DNA of 64,000 nucleotides from Planctomycetota bacterium (lineage in GTDB: Bacteria; Planctomycetota; Phycisphaerae; Sedimentisphaerales; Anaerohalosphaeraceae). The DNA is taken from contig VRUI01000009.1 of NCBI GenBank assembly GCA_019456225.1, forward strand, positions 1 to 64,000, in the 5' to 3' direction. How positions within the stretch are numbered: position 1 is the first letter of the stretch; each line of letters opens with the position of its first letter. Shown piece after piece: positions 46,907 through 55,688 of the stretch. Under the pieces are notes generated by a model. The model was not told the origin of the DNA. It made no database searches and saw only the letters and a program-made list of their open reading frames with translations. A program made the position numbers and the translations under genes.

Positions 46907-47554
46907 CTACTGGGTAATTTTTGATCTCAGCCAGTTGTACCAGTTTTCCATTCCTTCGCCGGTCGTTGCTGACAGCTGGAGTATCTCGGCCTTGTCGTTT
47001 ACTACTCTTATGTCTGCTATTACTCTTTCCAGGCTGAAATCTATGTAGTCTATCAGGTCGATTTTATTTATCAGAATCACGTCTGCTTTTGCGAAGGTTC
47101 CGGGATATTTGATCGGTTTGTCGTCGCCTTCCGGAACTGAGAGTACGACTACGCGGAGGTCCTCGCCAAGCACAAAGTCCGACGGGCATACGAGGTTGCC
47201 AACGTTTTCTATGAATATCACATCCATGCCGGCGGCGGGTATCGCCATTAGTGCGCCGGTTACCTGCTGGGCAGAGAGATGGCATGAACCTTTGGTCTCT
47301 ATCTGGACGGCACTTGCGCCGGCGGCACGGATCTTCTTGGCGTCTATGTCGGTTCGGATGTCGCCTTCTATTACGGCTATCTTTATCTCACCGGTCAGGT
47401 CGCGGATGGTTTGCGAAAGTATTGTTGTTTTACCCGAGCCCGGCGAGGAGATCACGTTTAAGCAGAGTATGTCGTTATCCGCAAAGAACTCGCTGTTTTG
47501 CATTGCACATTCTTCGTTTTTATCCAGTATTTTTTTGTTCAATGATATTTTCAT
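46907..47554 (-). CDS. hypB: Hydrogenase maturation GTPase HypB
   Basis: 215 residues. P-loop VISSPGSGKTTIL, metal-linked Cys/His region TKGSCHLSAQQV, and GNLVCPSDFVLGE. GTPase that inserts nickel into the NiFe hydrogenase large subunit with HypA. It lacks the His-rich N-terminal stretch of some HypB, so it is probably not a nickel store. Last gene of the hyp operon. The preceding gap to hypA is a two-hairpin repeat. Confidence 0.96.
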   Translation of the reverse strand: MKISLNKKILDKNEECAMQNSEFFADNDILCLNVISSPGSGKTTILSQTIRDLTGEIKIAVIEGDIRTDIDAKKIRAAGASAVQIETKGSCHLSAQQVTGALMAIPAAGMDVIFIENVGNLVCPSDFVLGEDLRVVVLSVPEGDDKPIKYPGTFAKADVILINKIDLIDYIDFSLERVIADIRVVNDKAEILQLSATTGEGMENWYNWLRSKITQ

Positions 47555-47576
47555 ACTAACCTTTTAAAACAATAAA

Positions 47577-47662
47577 TTGCATCGGCCGCAAGGCCGAATC
47601 CTCAATTCGTAATTCGTCATTCGTAATTCGTAATTTCAAACTGACCGCCAGGTCAGTTTGGC
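47577..47662 (+). repeat. Two-hairpin intercistronic repeat between hypA and hypB
   Basis: First hairpin cggcc-gcaa-ggccg, AT-rich attcgtaatt units, second hairpin caaactgacc / ggtcagtttg with a short loop. The hairpin overlaps the last codons of hypA (the stop TGA is inside it). Confidence 0.8.
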
Positions 47663-47997
47663 TCTAGTTCTATTTCTTCCAGTAATAGCGGTGCGTCTTC
47701 TTTGAAGTCGAATTCCATTGAGTTGCAGTCCGGGCATCCCGGTTTGTATACGTCATAGTCGAATCTTACTCCGCATTGTTTGCAGCTTGCCGACAGCGGT
47801 ATGTGTTTGATATTCAGCTTCATCCCTTCACAGGGCGTTCCCTTGGCGATCAGGTCGAACGCGAAATTCAGGACTTCGTCATTGATCGGGTTGAACTGGC
47901 CGCATGAGATCGTAGCTTCCACGGCTCGGGCGTTATGCTCGTTTGTCAGTTGCTGAATCGATTCGAAAATGCTCTGGGCGACCATTGTTTCATGCAT
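47653..47997 (-). CDS. hypA: Hydrogenase nickel incorporation protein HypA
   Basis: 114 residues from the ATG at 47997, giving the usual MHE start; the longer frame at 48003 lacks that start. Nickel site at MHE. Zinc site CKQCG ... CPDCN. It is coupled to hypE (TGATG overlap). Its last codons, ending Pro-Asn-stop, lie inside the repeat. Confidence 0.95.
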   Translation of the reverse strand: MHETMVAQSIFESIQQLTNEHNARAVEATISCGQFNPINDEVLNFAFDLIAKGTPCEGMKLNIKHIPLSASCKQCGVRFDYDVYKPGCPDCNSMEFDFKEDAPLLLEEIELEPN

Positions 47998-49019
47998 CAG
48001 CATATCCTCGGAAGTTCGCGGCCGTATGGCATCTGGACTATTCTTCGCCCGCCTATCTTTGTGACGAGTTCTACTATCGGGTCATCTTCGCCATCTAGTA
48101 CAGTACCGAGTATGCAGGCATCTTTGCCGAGCGGGTGCTTTTTGCAGGCGCTAACAATTGCGTCTGCCGAACCCGCGCCGGCGACGATGACGACCTTGCC
48201 CTCGTTGGCGATGTCAAGCAGGTCAAAGCCAAGCATTTCGGCGGCTGCGCGGACTGTCGGGTTTATCGGCAGGTCGGTTTCGCGCAACTCTATGCTGCAG
48301 TTGGAAGCTGTGGCAATTTCGTTAAGGGTTGCCGCGACTCCGCCCCTGGTCGGGTCGCGCATGAATTTTATGTCTGGCGAAACTGCCATAATGTCTGCGA
48401 TGAGACCGTTGAGACACGCGCAGTCGCTTTTTAGCGGCGAGTCGAATTTTATTCCTTCACGCTGCGATATGATCGTCATACCGTGATCGCCGAGGGTGCC
48501 GTTGATTATGATCTTGTCGCCGGGTTTGATCTTGTTGAAAGACAGGTTGCCGCTTTTCGGTTTGGTTCCTATACCGGCGGTGTTGATGAATATCCCGTCA
48601 GCTGCCCCGGATTCAACGACCTTGGTATCGCCGGTTACTATTTCTATGCCGGCAGCATTGACTGTGTCGGCTGCGCTTTGGAGGATCTTTTCGAATAGCT
48701 CGAAGTCGAGACCTTCTTCGATTATCAAAGACAGGCTAAGAGCGACCGGTTTTGCGCCGGCGACGGCGAGGTCGTTGACCGTTCCGCAGATGGCGAGTTT
48801 GCCGATATCGCCGCCATTGAAAAATAACGGCTTAACGACGAAGCTGTCGGTCGTAAAACAAACCGTCCTCGAGTCGAGAGTGATCTCGGCTGCATCGGTG
48901 AGCTGACAGAGCTTGTCATTGCCGAATCGCGGGACGATGTGTTTGTCTATTAGAGCGCTGGTCAGGCTTCCGCCGCCTCCGTGGGCGAGAAGTATTTTCT
49001 TTTGCTGCTGGTCGGTCAA
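47997..49019 (-). CDS. hypE: Hydrogenase maturation protein HypE
   Basis: 340 residues ending in the PRIC C-terminal motif, whose Cys carries the thiocarbamate-derived cyanide. PurM-like ATP-binding region (AHGGGGSLTSALIDKHI; TDSFVVKPLFFNGGDIGKLAICGTVNDLAVAGAKP). Dehydrates the carbamoyl group from HypF and passes CN to HypC/HypD. Start ATG overlaps the hypD stop (ATGA). Confidence 0.97.
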   Translation of the reverse strand: MTDQQQKKILLAHGGGGSLTSALIDKHIVPRFGNDKLCQLTDAAEITLDSRTVCFTTDSFVVKPLFFNGGDIGKLAICGTVNDLAVAGAKPVALSLSLIIEEGLDFELFEKILQSAADTVNAAGIEIVTGDTKVVESGAADGIFINTAGIGTKPKSGNLSFNKIKPGDKIIINGTLGDHGMTIISQREGIKFDSPLKSDCACLNGLIADIMAVSPDIKFMRDPTRGGVAATLNEIATASNCSIELRETDLPINPTVRAAAEMLGFDLLDIANEGKVVIVAGAGSADAIVSACKKHPLGKDACILGTVLDGEDDPIVELVTKIGGRRIVQMPYGRELPRIC

Positions 49020-50095
49020 GTTTGTCTCCTTTTTCGTCGTCCATATTTATACCACGCCGAACACGCCCCTTCTGTGCTTACCATGCATGGGCCTACCGGT
49101 TCGTCCGGCGTACATGCCGAATCGAACATCGCACATTCCGGCGGGTCGATAAGACCGCACAGTACCTCGCCGCATCGACATCCGGTCATATCCTCGGCGG
49201 GTATTTCGTCTATTCCGAAGCGAGTCATCGCGTCGTACTTGCCGTACTTTTCTTTTAGCCTCAGCGTGCCGTTTGGTATTTTACCAAGTCCACGCCAGTA
49301 TCCGTCGTAGGGCTCGAAGTATTCGTCGATGATCTTCATTGCCGCCTGGTTACCGGTTGGCGTTACCGCGACTTCGTATATTGATTTTGTTTCGGCGATG
49401 CCTTCTGTAAGTTGGCGGCAGATCTCGGCGATCCCTTCGATGACCTGCATCGGTTCAAATCCGGCGACGACGCAGGGACGTTTGTAATTTTCGACGATCG
49501 GCTTGTAGGCATCGGTGCCTATTATTACGCTTACATGGCCGGGACACAGGAAAGCGTCTATTTTGTGGTTTTTGTCGGAGAGCAACGCGTCCATTGCAGG
49601 GACGACTTTTTTGTGACCGCTGAGTATGCAGAAGTTTTCCAGGCCGAGTTTGCCGGCGTCGGCGACGGCGACGGCAGAGGCCGGCGTTGTAGTTTCAAAT
49701 CCGACTGCGATGAAGACGACCGTTTTGTCGGGGTTTTCTTTTGCCAGGTTGATCGCATCATCCGAGCTAAGAACGACCTTTACATTTCCGCTGGTCAGTG
49801 CTTCAAGCGATGTATCTTTGCCGGGAACCCGCATCATGTCGCCGTATGTTGCGAGTATACAGTCATCTCGTTTTGCCAGGTTGATCGTTACGTCAATATA
49901 GCCCTGGTCGGTCACGCAGACCGGGCAGCCGGGTCCGGAAAGCAGTTTTAGTTTTTCCGGGATAGCCGAGCGGATCCCGTTCCTGAAGATCGAAACAGTG
50001 TGCGTTCCGCATACTTCCATTATGTTTATCTGCCTGCCAAGCTTTTCGCAGGCAGCATCCATTTGTGATCGTGCTGTGCTGATACGTTCAAGCAT
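49016..50095 (-). CDS. hypD: Hydrogenase maturation protein HypD
   Basis: 359 residues with a [4Fe-4S] scaffold: conserved CGTHT (IMEVCGTHTVSIF), GPGCPVCVT, FCILSGHKKVVPAM, and the C-terminal CRCGEVLCGLIDPPEC metal-binding Cys. Assembles the Fe(CN)2CO unit with HypC. A gap of about 125 bp before it, containing a two-hairpin repeat, separates it from hypC. Confidence 0.97.
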   Translation of the reverse strand: MLERISTARSQMDAACEKLGRQINIMEVCGTHTVSIFRNGIRSAIPEKLKLLSGPGCPVCVTDQGYIDVTINLAKRDDCILATYGDMMRVPGKDTSLEALTSGNVKVVLSSDDAINLAKENPDKTVVFIAVGFETTTPASAVAVADAGKLGLENFCILSGHKKVVPAMDALLSDKNHKIDAFLCPGHVSVIIGTDAYKPIVENYKRPCVVAGFEPMQVIEGIAEICRQLTEGIAETKSIYEVAVTPTGNQAAMKIIDEYFEPYDGYWRGLGKIPNGTLRLKEKYGKYDAMTRFGIDEIPAEDMTGCRCGEVLCGLIDPPECAMFDSACTPDEPVGPCMVSTEGACSAWYKYGRRKRRQT

Positions 50096-50126
50096 TTTTC
50101 TTCGTGACCCCGATTTTCAAATAAAA

Positions 50127-50220
50127 CAGCCTCGGCCGCAAGGCCGAATCCTAAATTCGTAATTAGTAATTCGTAATTAGTAATTAGTAATTCCAAACTG
50201 GCCGCCAGGTCAGTTTGGTT
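50127..50220 (+). repeat. Two-hairpin intercistronic repeat between hypC and hypD
   Basis: cggcc-gcaa-ggccg hairpin, AT-rich run of attagtaatt-like units, then aaactggcc / ggtcagttt hairpin just before the hypC stop at 50223. Confidence 0.8.
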
Positions 50221-50222
50221 AG

Positions 50223-50465
50223 TTATCCTGAAATTTTGTTTGGGTTGTCTTTGTAGTTTTCTATCTCCTCAAACAGCTCCCAGGTCTTTTTTGCTTCCTC
50301 TTCATCGAGGGTTGTTATGGCAAAGCCCGCGTGGATGAGCACTATGTCGCCGATCTTTACTTCAGGGGTGAGGGTAGTTCTTATGTTCCAGCGGTTGCCC
50401 ATCGCGTCAACTACCGCTTTGTCGTCTTCCATCTCTATTATTCTGGCTGGCACTGCCAAACACAT
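50223..50465 (-). CDS. hypC: Hydrogenase maturation chaperone HypC
   Basis: 80 residues beginning MCLAVPA, the essential N-terminal Cys motif of HypC. Small beta-barrel carrying the Fe(CN)2CO unit with HypD to the large subunit. Starts 27 bp after hypF. Confidence 0.96.
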   Translation of the reverse strand: MCLAVPARIIEMEDDKAVVDAMGNRWNIRTTLTPEVKIGDIVLIHAGFAITTLDEEEAKKTWELFEEIENYKDNPNKISG

Positions 50466-50492
50466 ATCGTTCCCTTTGTTAGTCGTAAGTCG

Positions 50493-52916
50493 TTATTTAT
50501 ACATTTCGGCGGCTATTGCTGCCTGGCCCAGGGCTATACCGCCGTCATTTGCGGGCACCCTTCTCTTAAATAATACAAAGAAACCAGAATTTTTCAACTG
50601 CTGAATTACACGGTTTGCAAGATAGTTGTTACAAAATACCCCGCCGGACAGTGCGACCGCCTTAATGGCATGTATTTTTCTGGCTTTTTTGGCAAATCCC
50701 ATCATTGCGGCGGCGGCCCAGTTATGGAACTTTGCCGATATTATGCCGGTAGTTACGCCGTTTGCTTTGTCTTGAAGAAGCTCCATAAGCATCGTTCTGT
50801 AGTCCAGCTCCAATGCCGGACCTTTCTCTGTGATCGTTACAGTGTAGGCATCTTCTATGCCGGGCTGGATCGCAGATTCCAGGGTCATCGGCAGCTGGGC
50901 CTCAAACTGGTTGCAAGTGCCCAGCCCAAGGATGGCGGCGACGGCGTCGAATAATCTGCCCATACTGGAAGTTTGCACGGTGTTAATATTTTTTTCGATC
51001 TGGGTCTGAATTATTTGCACCCTGGATTTGTCTGGCTCTATTGCTTCAATTATATCTGAGTGTTTTTGCGAAATGGTGCTCATCAAGCCCAGTACCGGCC
51101 GCAGAGCCTCTTTCGAAGCGGCGTCACCGCCGGCAAGCGGGAAGTATCGCAGGTGTCCGAATCGTGTAAATTCGGCGAGCGATGCGATGAGGCACTCGCA
51201 TCCCCAGATCGCCCCGTCTGTGCCAAGCCCGGTACCGTCGGCGACTAATCCTATAACCTTTTCGCGGTAGTCGTATTCGGCGAGTACCGAGGCGATGTGG
51301 GCCCAGTGGTGCTGAACCTGGATGGTTTCCGCCCCGCCGAGCGACTGGGCGTATTGGGTTGAAATATAGGATGGATGAAGATCGCAGACGAATATCTCCG
51401 GGTTTATCTCGAAGAGGGACCGGAGATGTTTTATGGATTCGACGTAGTGTCGGTAGACCCGCAGGTCTTCAAGGTCGCCGATGTGCTCGCTGAGGATAAG
51501 CTGGTTCCCTTTGGCCAGGCAAAAGGTATTTTTAAGATCTCCGCCAGCTGCGAAGATTTGTTTTTTTATCGGCTTGTCGCGAAGAACAGGCCCCGGTGTA
51601 TATCCTCTTGACCGTCTTATCAGGGCCTGTCCGCCGGCGACGATGTGGACTATCGAGTCGTCGGTCTGGCGGCGGATGTCACGGTTGTGCATGAGGAAGG
51701 CGTCGGCGATGCCGGAAAGTTTTTCCAGTGCTTCGCCGTTGTCACAGATGAGCGGTTCGTCGGAGAGGTTTGCACTGGTCATTACGAGTACGTCTATGCC
51801 TTCTTCGGCAAACAGCAAATGATGGAGCGGTGTGTAGCACAGCATAAACCCGAGAGTACTTAGACCCTGAGCGACCGAGGCGGCTATGGATGTATTTTTT
51901 CGTTTTCCCAGAAGCACTATCGGGCTTTGGGGGCTGGTCAGCAGTCTGGCTGCCGGTTCGGTGACCTCTGCATACTGGTTGATCTTTTCGATAGACGCTG
52001 CCATCAGGGCGAATGGTTTGTGATCTCTTTGTTTTCTTTGGCGCAGAGTCTGGACGGCTTTTTCATTTTTTGAGTCGACAGCAAGGTGGAAACCTCCGAG
52101 GCCTTTGATCGCGACGATCTTGCCCTGTTTGAGCATTGCGGCGGTTTTTGCGATTGCTTTATCGGAGTTTGTTTCCATCATTTCACCCTTTGGGGTGGCA
52201 CCTTCAAGCCGCAGGCTTGTGGGTGCTGAGCCCGGTACACCCACAAGCTTCGCTTGAAGGTGCCACCCGGAATGCGAACTTTGTTTATCATCCCTGTGCT
52301 TCGGGTTTCTGTTGACCGATTCTATTTCGGTCAGCCAGATGTTTGGGCCGCATTTGGGGCAGGCTACCGGTTGGGCGTGGAACCTTCTGTCTTTGGGGTC
52401 GGTATATTGGCCCTCGCATTTTTTGCACATTGCAAACCCGGCCATCGTTGTGTTGCAGCGGTCGTAGGGGATCGTTTCTACGATGGTGTATCTTGGCCCG
52501 CAGTTTGTGCAGTTGATGAACGGGTATCGCCAGCGGAAATCGCCGCCGTCGTTCATCTCGGCGAGGCATTCGCCGCAGGTGGCAGAGTCTGCCGTAACGT
52601 GGGAGGTCTTTTCGCCGGGCGTCGGGCTCTTTCGGATCGCAAAAACTCTTTCGCCGTCAATTTCGGGGACCTGCCGCAACCGCATCGAGGTAATATTCAT
52701 CAGCGGCGGCCAGTCGAGATTCTTTTTGCCCAGTTCGAGAATTTTAACGAAATCCGCGATACGGTCGCCGGCGCCCTGCACCTCGATAACCACACCCTGG
52801 CTGTCATTAAAAACCGAACCGGTCAGACAGAGCTGCGAAGCCTTTCTAAATATATAAGGCCTGCACCCAACGCCCTGAACCTGCCCCTGTATTAATATTT
52901 TATTTCGAATTTCCAT
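50493..52916 (-). CDS. hypF: Carbamoyltransferase HypF with an in-frame palindromic insertion
   Basis: About 807 residues from the ATG at 52916 (MEIRNKILIQGQVQGVGCRP is split here: the acylphosphatase motif is QVQGVGCRPYIF). The longer open frame to 53009 runs through repeat sequence. Domains: acylphosphatase, two Cys4 zinc sites (CGEC ... CTNCG; CKKC ... CPKCG), YrdC (about 245-420), and Kae1-like (HHWAHIASVL; ATP- and metal-binding). Converts carbamoyl phosphate to thiocarboxamide on HypE. Residues about 217-241 are encoded by the palindrome at 52193-52268, making a linker longer than in other HypF. Confidence 0.95.
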   Translation of the reverse strand: MEIRNKILIQGQVQGVGCRPYIFRKASQLCLTGSVFNDSQGVVIEVQGAGDRIADFVKILELGKKNLDWPPLMNITSMRLRQVPEIDGERVFAIRKSPTPGEKTSHVTADSATCGECLAEMNDGGDFRWRYPFINCTNCGPRYTIVETIPYDRCNTTMAGFAMCKKCEGQYTDPKDRRFHAQPVACPKCGPNIWLTEIESVNRNPKHRDDKQSSHSGWHLQAKLVGVPGSAPTSLRLEGATPKGEMMETNSDKAIAKTAAMLKQGKIVAIKGLGGFHLAVDSKNEKAVQTLRQRKQRDHKPFALMAASIEKINQYAEVTEPAARLLTSPQSPIVLLGKRKNTSIAASVAQGLSTLGFMLCYTPLHHLLFAEEGIDVLVMTSANLSDEPLICDNGEALEKLSGIADAFLMHNRDIRRQTDDSIVHIVAGGQALIRRSRGYTPGPVLRDKPIKKQIFAAGGDLKNTFCLAKGNQLILSEHIGDLEDLRVYRHYVESIKHLRSLFEINPEIFVCDLHPSYISTQYAQSLGGAETIQVQHHWAHIASVLAEYDYREKVIGLVADGTGLGTDGAIWGCECLIASLAEFTRFGHLRYFPLAGGDAASKEALRPVLGLMSTISQKHSDIIEAIEPDKSRVQIIQTQIEKNINTVQTSSMGRLFDAVAAILGLGTCNQFEAQLPMTLESAIQPGIEDAYTVTITEKGPALELDYRTMLMELLQDKANGVTTGIISAKFHNWAAAAMMGFAKKARKIHAIKAVALSGGVFCNNYLANRVIQQLKNSGFFVLFKRRVPANDGGIALGQAAIAAEMYK
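52193..52268. repeat. 76-bp palindrome inside hypF
   Basis: Arms of about 32 bp: gggtggcaccttcaagc ... cttgtgggtg and, inverted, cacccacaag ... gcttgaaggtgccaccc, around a gctgagcccggta centre. Each arm contains its own small hairpin. It stays in frame in hypF and codes for about 25 residues between the zinc region and YrdC. Confidence 0.9.
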
Positions 52917-52953
52917 GCAGGGCTTGCATAACATTTGTTTTTTAATAAAAATA

Positions 52954-53037
52954 GCCTCGGCCTTCAGGCCGAAACGACCATTATACATTATACAATAATC
53001 ATTATACATTTCAAGCTGGCCGACAGGTCAGTTTGAG
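52954..53037 (+). repeat. Two-hairpin intercistronic repeat between pgsA and hypF
   Basis: cggcc-ttca-ggccg hairpin, cattatacattatac AT-rich run, then aagctggcc / ggtcagttt hairpin directly after the pgsA stop at 53038. Confidence 0.8.
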
Positions 53038-53661
53038 CTACTTGATCGGTCGCCTCACTGCCGATATTCCTGAGATCACTGTCGTTACCAGCATTATCGC
53101 AAAGGTCACGACCGCAAACCAGTCTCCCCATTCTTTTGATACATACGCCCATTTGACCATTACCATGCCGATGGAAAATGACTGGAAGAACATTTTGAGT
53201 TTGCCGGAAACAGTAGCACCGAAATTTATACCTCTGGATTCGGCGATATGGCGGATTATCGTAACCATCAGTTCGCGGATGATAATTATTGCCGCTGTAC
53301 CCCAGTAAAAAATCTGCATAAATCTGGCCGACAGGTCGAAGTTGTCAAGGGTAGGCTGACCGACGATGGCAAAACATATAAACGCACCGCAGACAAGAAA
53401 TTTGTCGGCGAGCGGGTCAACGATGCGGCCGAATTTGCTGGTTACGTCATACATCCTGGCGATCTTGCCGTCAACAATATCGGTTAGACCCGTCACGACA
53501 AAAAGGATAAACGCGACAAGCAGGTAATTAGATGTGCCCGGAGCATCTAAATCCGGCGCAAGCAGGATCATCGCCAGAAAAACAACCGTAAGCACCAACC
53601 GGCCAATAGTCAGTGCGTTTGGAACGTATTTGATAATGCCTTTGTTGTGGTCATCAGCCAT
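53038..53661 (-). CDS. pgsA: CDP-diacylglycerol-glycerol-3-phosphate phosphatidyltransferase
   Basis: About 207 residues from ATG 53661 with GGAG upstream. CDP-alcohol phosphatidyltransferase motif DGKIAR (in DIVDGKIARMYDVTSKFGRIVDPLADKF: D-G-x2-A-R-x8-G-x3-D-x3-D) and four or five TM helices (AMILLAPD; YLLVAFILFVVTGL; MLVTTVISGISAV). Makes phosphatidylglycerophosphate in the membrane. Upstream of the hyp operon on the same strand and joined to it by a repeat; functional link unlikely. Confidence 0.9.
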   Translation of the reverse strand: MADDHNKGIIKYVPNALTIGRLVLTVVFLAMILLAPDLDAPGTSNYLLVAFILFVVTGLTDIVDGKIARMYDVTSKFGRIVDPLADKFLVCGAFICFAIVGQPTLDNFDLSARFMQIFYWGTAAIIIIRELMVTIIRHIAESRGINFGATVSGKLKMFFQSFSIGMVMVKWAYVSKEWGDWFAVVTFAIMLVTTVISGISAVRRPIK

Positions 53662-53692
53662 ACTGTTTCTCCATGGCAAATTATTTAGTACC

Positions 53693-53767
53693 GCCGGCAT
53701 CTTGCCGGCTTTTCTCGTAGTGTCGGCATCCTGCCGACGCTGTTTAATTATGTGGGCTTCAAGCCCA
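53693..53767. repeat. Triple-hairpin repeat
   Basis: gccggcatcttgccggc, gtcggcatcctgccgac and gtgggcttcaagcccac in tandem. The second shares its core with 19333-19353. Located between rimO and pgsA. Confidence 0.7.
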
Positions 53768-53801
53768 CACTACGTGTAGTTTACAGCATCCGTTAAAATA
53801 A

Positions 53802-55166
53802 TCAACCAGAAATTTCTTGAACTATCAAATCATAATCGTTGGCAGCGAGAACCTCGGTTTCTACAAAATCGCCGGGTTGTGCCGTGCAGTCCTTTACCAG
53901 GCAAATACTGTCTACATGGGGGGCCTGGCCGTAGAATCGGCCTATGCCGACACCGTCTTTGTCCGAGCCCTCGTCGATCAGGCAGGTCAGCTTTTTACCC
54001 ACGTGCCGGCGGGCCTTCTCGAAAGCTATCTCCTGCTGAATACCCATCAAAATGTCGGCTCGCTCTTTTCGGACCTGTTCGGGAACCTGCCCGTCCATCC
54101 CGGCAGCCGCGGTTCCAGGCTCCGGGTAAAAACTAAAGCAACCCAGGGCATCGAACCTGGCCCACTTGACAAACTCGATCAGCTCGGCGAAACTTTCGTC
54201 CGTCTCACCGGGCAGACCCGCGATAACGGTAGTCCGCAAAACCACATCATCCATCGCCGCACGCAGCTTTTCGATAAGGGCGACCGTCTTGTCCTTTCGG
54301 TCGCTTCGCCGCATGGCCTTTAGAATATCGTCGTTAATATGCTGGATCGGCATATCAATATAGTTAAGCACCTTTTCGCTGGCGGAGATCGTCTCAATCA
54401 GCCGATCGTCGATCCCGGCGGGATACAGATACATCAGCCGGATCCACTTAAGGGCGTCGATCTTTTCGAGCTTGCCGATCAATCGTGAAAGCCCGTCCTT
54501 TTCGCCAAGGTCGCGTCCGTAGTAATTACTGTCCTGTGCGATAATGCTAAGCTCAACAGCACCGTTGCCGACAAGTTCCCGGGCCTCGGAGAGAATAATA
54601 TCTTCGGGCTTGCTCCGGAATTTGCCCCGAATCGACGGTATCGTACAAAACGCACACTTGCGGTCGCAGCCCTCGCTGATACGCATATACGCCCAATGCC
54701 CCGGCGTGATAAGCAGCCGCCCCCGGTCATCGGAAATGCCTCCATTATCGCCGCCCATATACATCACCGAACCAACACCGCCTGAAGGATGCAAGGTCTG
54801 CTTGATTATCGCGGCAATATTATCCCGCTCGCCAAGTCCGACAACAGCGTCAATGCCGTCAACTTCGTCGATAAGTTCCTGCCCCATCCGCTGGGCCAGG
54901 CAGCCGGTGACAATGACCTTTTTGACAGAACCGCTGGTTTTGCACTCGACAGCCTCGGCGATAGCTTCGATAGCTTCTTGCTTTGCAGGGGCGATAAACC
55001 CGCACGTATTGATCACGACAACATCGGCAGCGGAAATGTCTTCACAGATAACAAACCCCGCTTCGCCGATTTCGGCAAGCATCTTCTCGCTATCAACAAG
55101 GTTCTTAGGGCAGCCAAGGGCAATAAAACCGACAGATTCAACATTCGCATTTTCACTATTTACCAT
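53802..55166 (-). CDS. rimO: Ribosomal protein S12 methylthiotransferase
   Basis: About 454 residues from ATG 55166. UPF0004 domain (VGFIALGCPKNLVDSE), radical SAM motif CDRKCAFCTIPSIRG (CxxxCxxC), and a TRAM-like C-terminus. Adds a methylthio group to S12 Asp88. Monocistronic by spacing, but the small gene at 55262-55396 lies about 95 bp upstream on the same strand. Confidence 0.95.
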   Translation of the reverse strand: MVNSENANVESVGFIALGCPKNLVDSEKMLAEIGEAGFVICEDISAADVVVINTCGFIAPAKQEAIEAIAEAVECKTSGSVKKVIVTGCLAQRMGQELIDEVDGIDAVVGLGERDNIAAIIKQTLHPSGGVGSVMYMGGDNGGISDDRGRLLITPGHWAYMRISEGCDRKCAFCTIPSIRGKFRSKPEDIILSEARELVGNGAVELSIIAQDSNYYGRDLGEKDGLSRLIGKLEKIDALKWIRLMYLYPAGIDDRLIETISASEKVLNYIDMPIQHINDDILKAMRRSDRKDKTVALIEKLRAAMDDVVLRTTVIAGLPGETDESFAELIEFVKWARFDALGCFSFYPEPGTAAAGMDGQVPEQVRKERADILMGIQQEIAFEKARRHVGKKLTCLIDEGSDKDGVGIGRFYGQAPHVDSICLVKDCTAQPGDFVETEVLAANDYDLIVQEISG

Positions 55167-55261
55167 AGCCGGCAAAATAGCAGAAAACACCGGTAAAGTC
55201 CAAACATTTTAAAGATCACAGACATAACCCAAAAGCTAAATCACCTAAACCCCCGAAAACG

Positions 55262-55396
55262 CTATTTCGCGACTACGTTAATTTTGGCTGCATTGGAGAT
55301 AAGAAAACCATCCTTCCATGATGGTGCAGCAAAAAGACCTTCGCTTGCGATAGGGTGCATAACGATCAAAGTAAAGCCATCAATTTTTCGCAACAT
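55262..55396 (-). CDS. Small protein of 44 residues with its own promoter
   Basis: ATG 55396 with GAGG about 8 nt upstream, ending TAG at 55262. Promoter TTACAA-N17-TATAAT at 55436-55464 on the same strand puts a start site near 55428. Residues 7-12 read GFTLIV, which resembles a prepilin N-terminus but lacks the Glu at +5. Residues 20-40 are not hydrophobic throughout. Function unknown; may be a leader for rimO. Confidence 0.45.
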   Translation of the reverse strand: MLRKIDGFTLIVMHPIASEGLFAAPSWKDGFLISNAAKINVVAK

Positions 55397-55435
55397 TACA
55401 AATCCTCAAAAAACACCTGACTTCGACATGTCATT

Positions 55436-55464
55436 ATTATAATCAATATCAGCAAATTTTGTAA
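55436..55464 (-). promoter_or_regulatory. Sigma-70 promoter for small gene (and perhaps rimO)
   Basis: On the minus strand TTACAA (55459-55464), 17-bp spacer, TATAAT (55436-55441). Confidence 0.7.
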
Positions 55465-55638
55465 GTAAAATGCCCAATAGACCGATAAAAACCAAGGCCG
55501 CAATCAGGAATCAGGACAGGCCAACCCGGCAAGGGCAGCGAGTTTATTTGGTAGCAACTCAAAAAAAACGCCTGGAAAACCAGATTTTCGGCATTTTTCG
55601 GCTTTGACAGACCTCAAAAAAGTGCGGAAACTACAAAT

Positions 55639-55667
55639 CGTAAGTCCTTGCAAAATAAGGACTTACG
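55639..55667. promoter_or_regulatory. Perfect 11-bp dyad upstream of the small-gene promoter
   Basis: cgtaagtcctt / aaggacttacg with a 7-nt loop, 22 bp upstream of the -35 at 55689. Operator or RNA hairpin. Part of its arm (aaatcgtaagt) recurs inverted near 60147-60157. Confidence 0.6.
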
Positions 55668-55688
55668 ACGAAATATCAAATATTTTTC

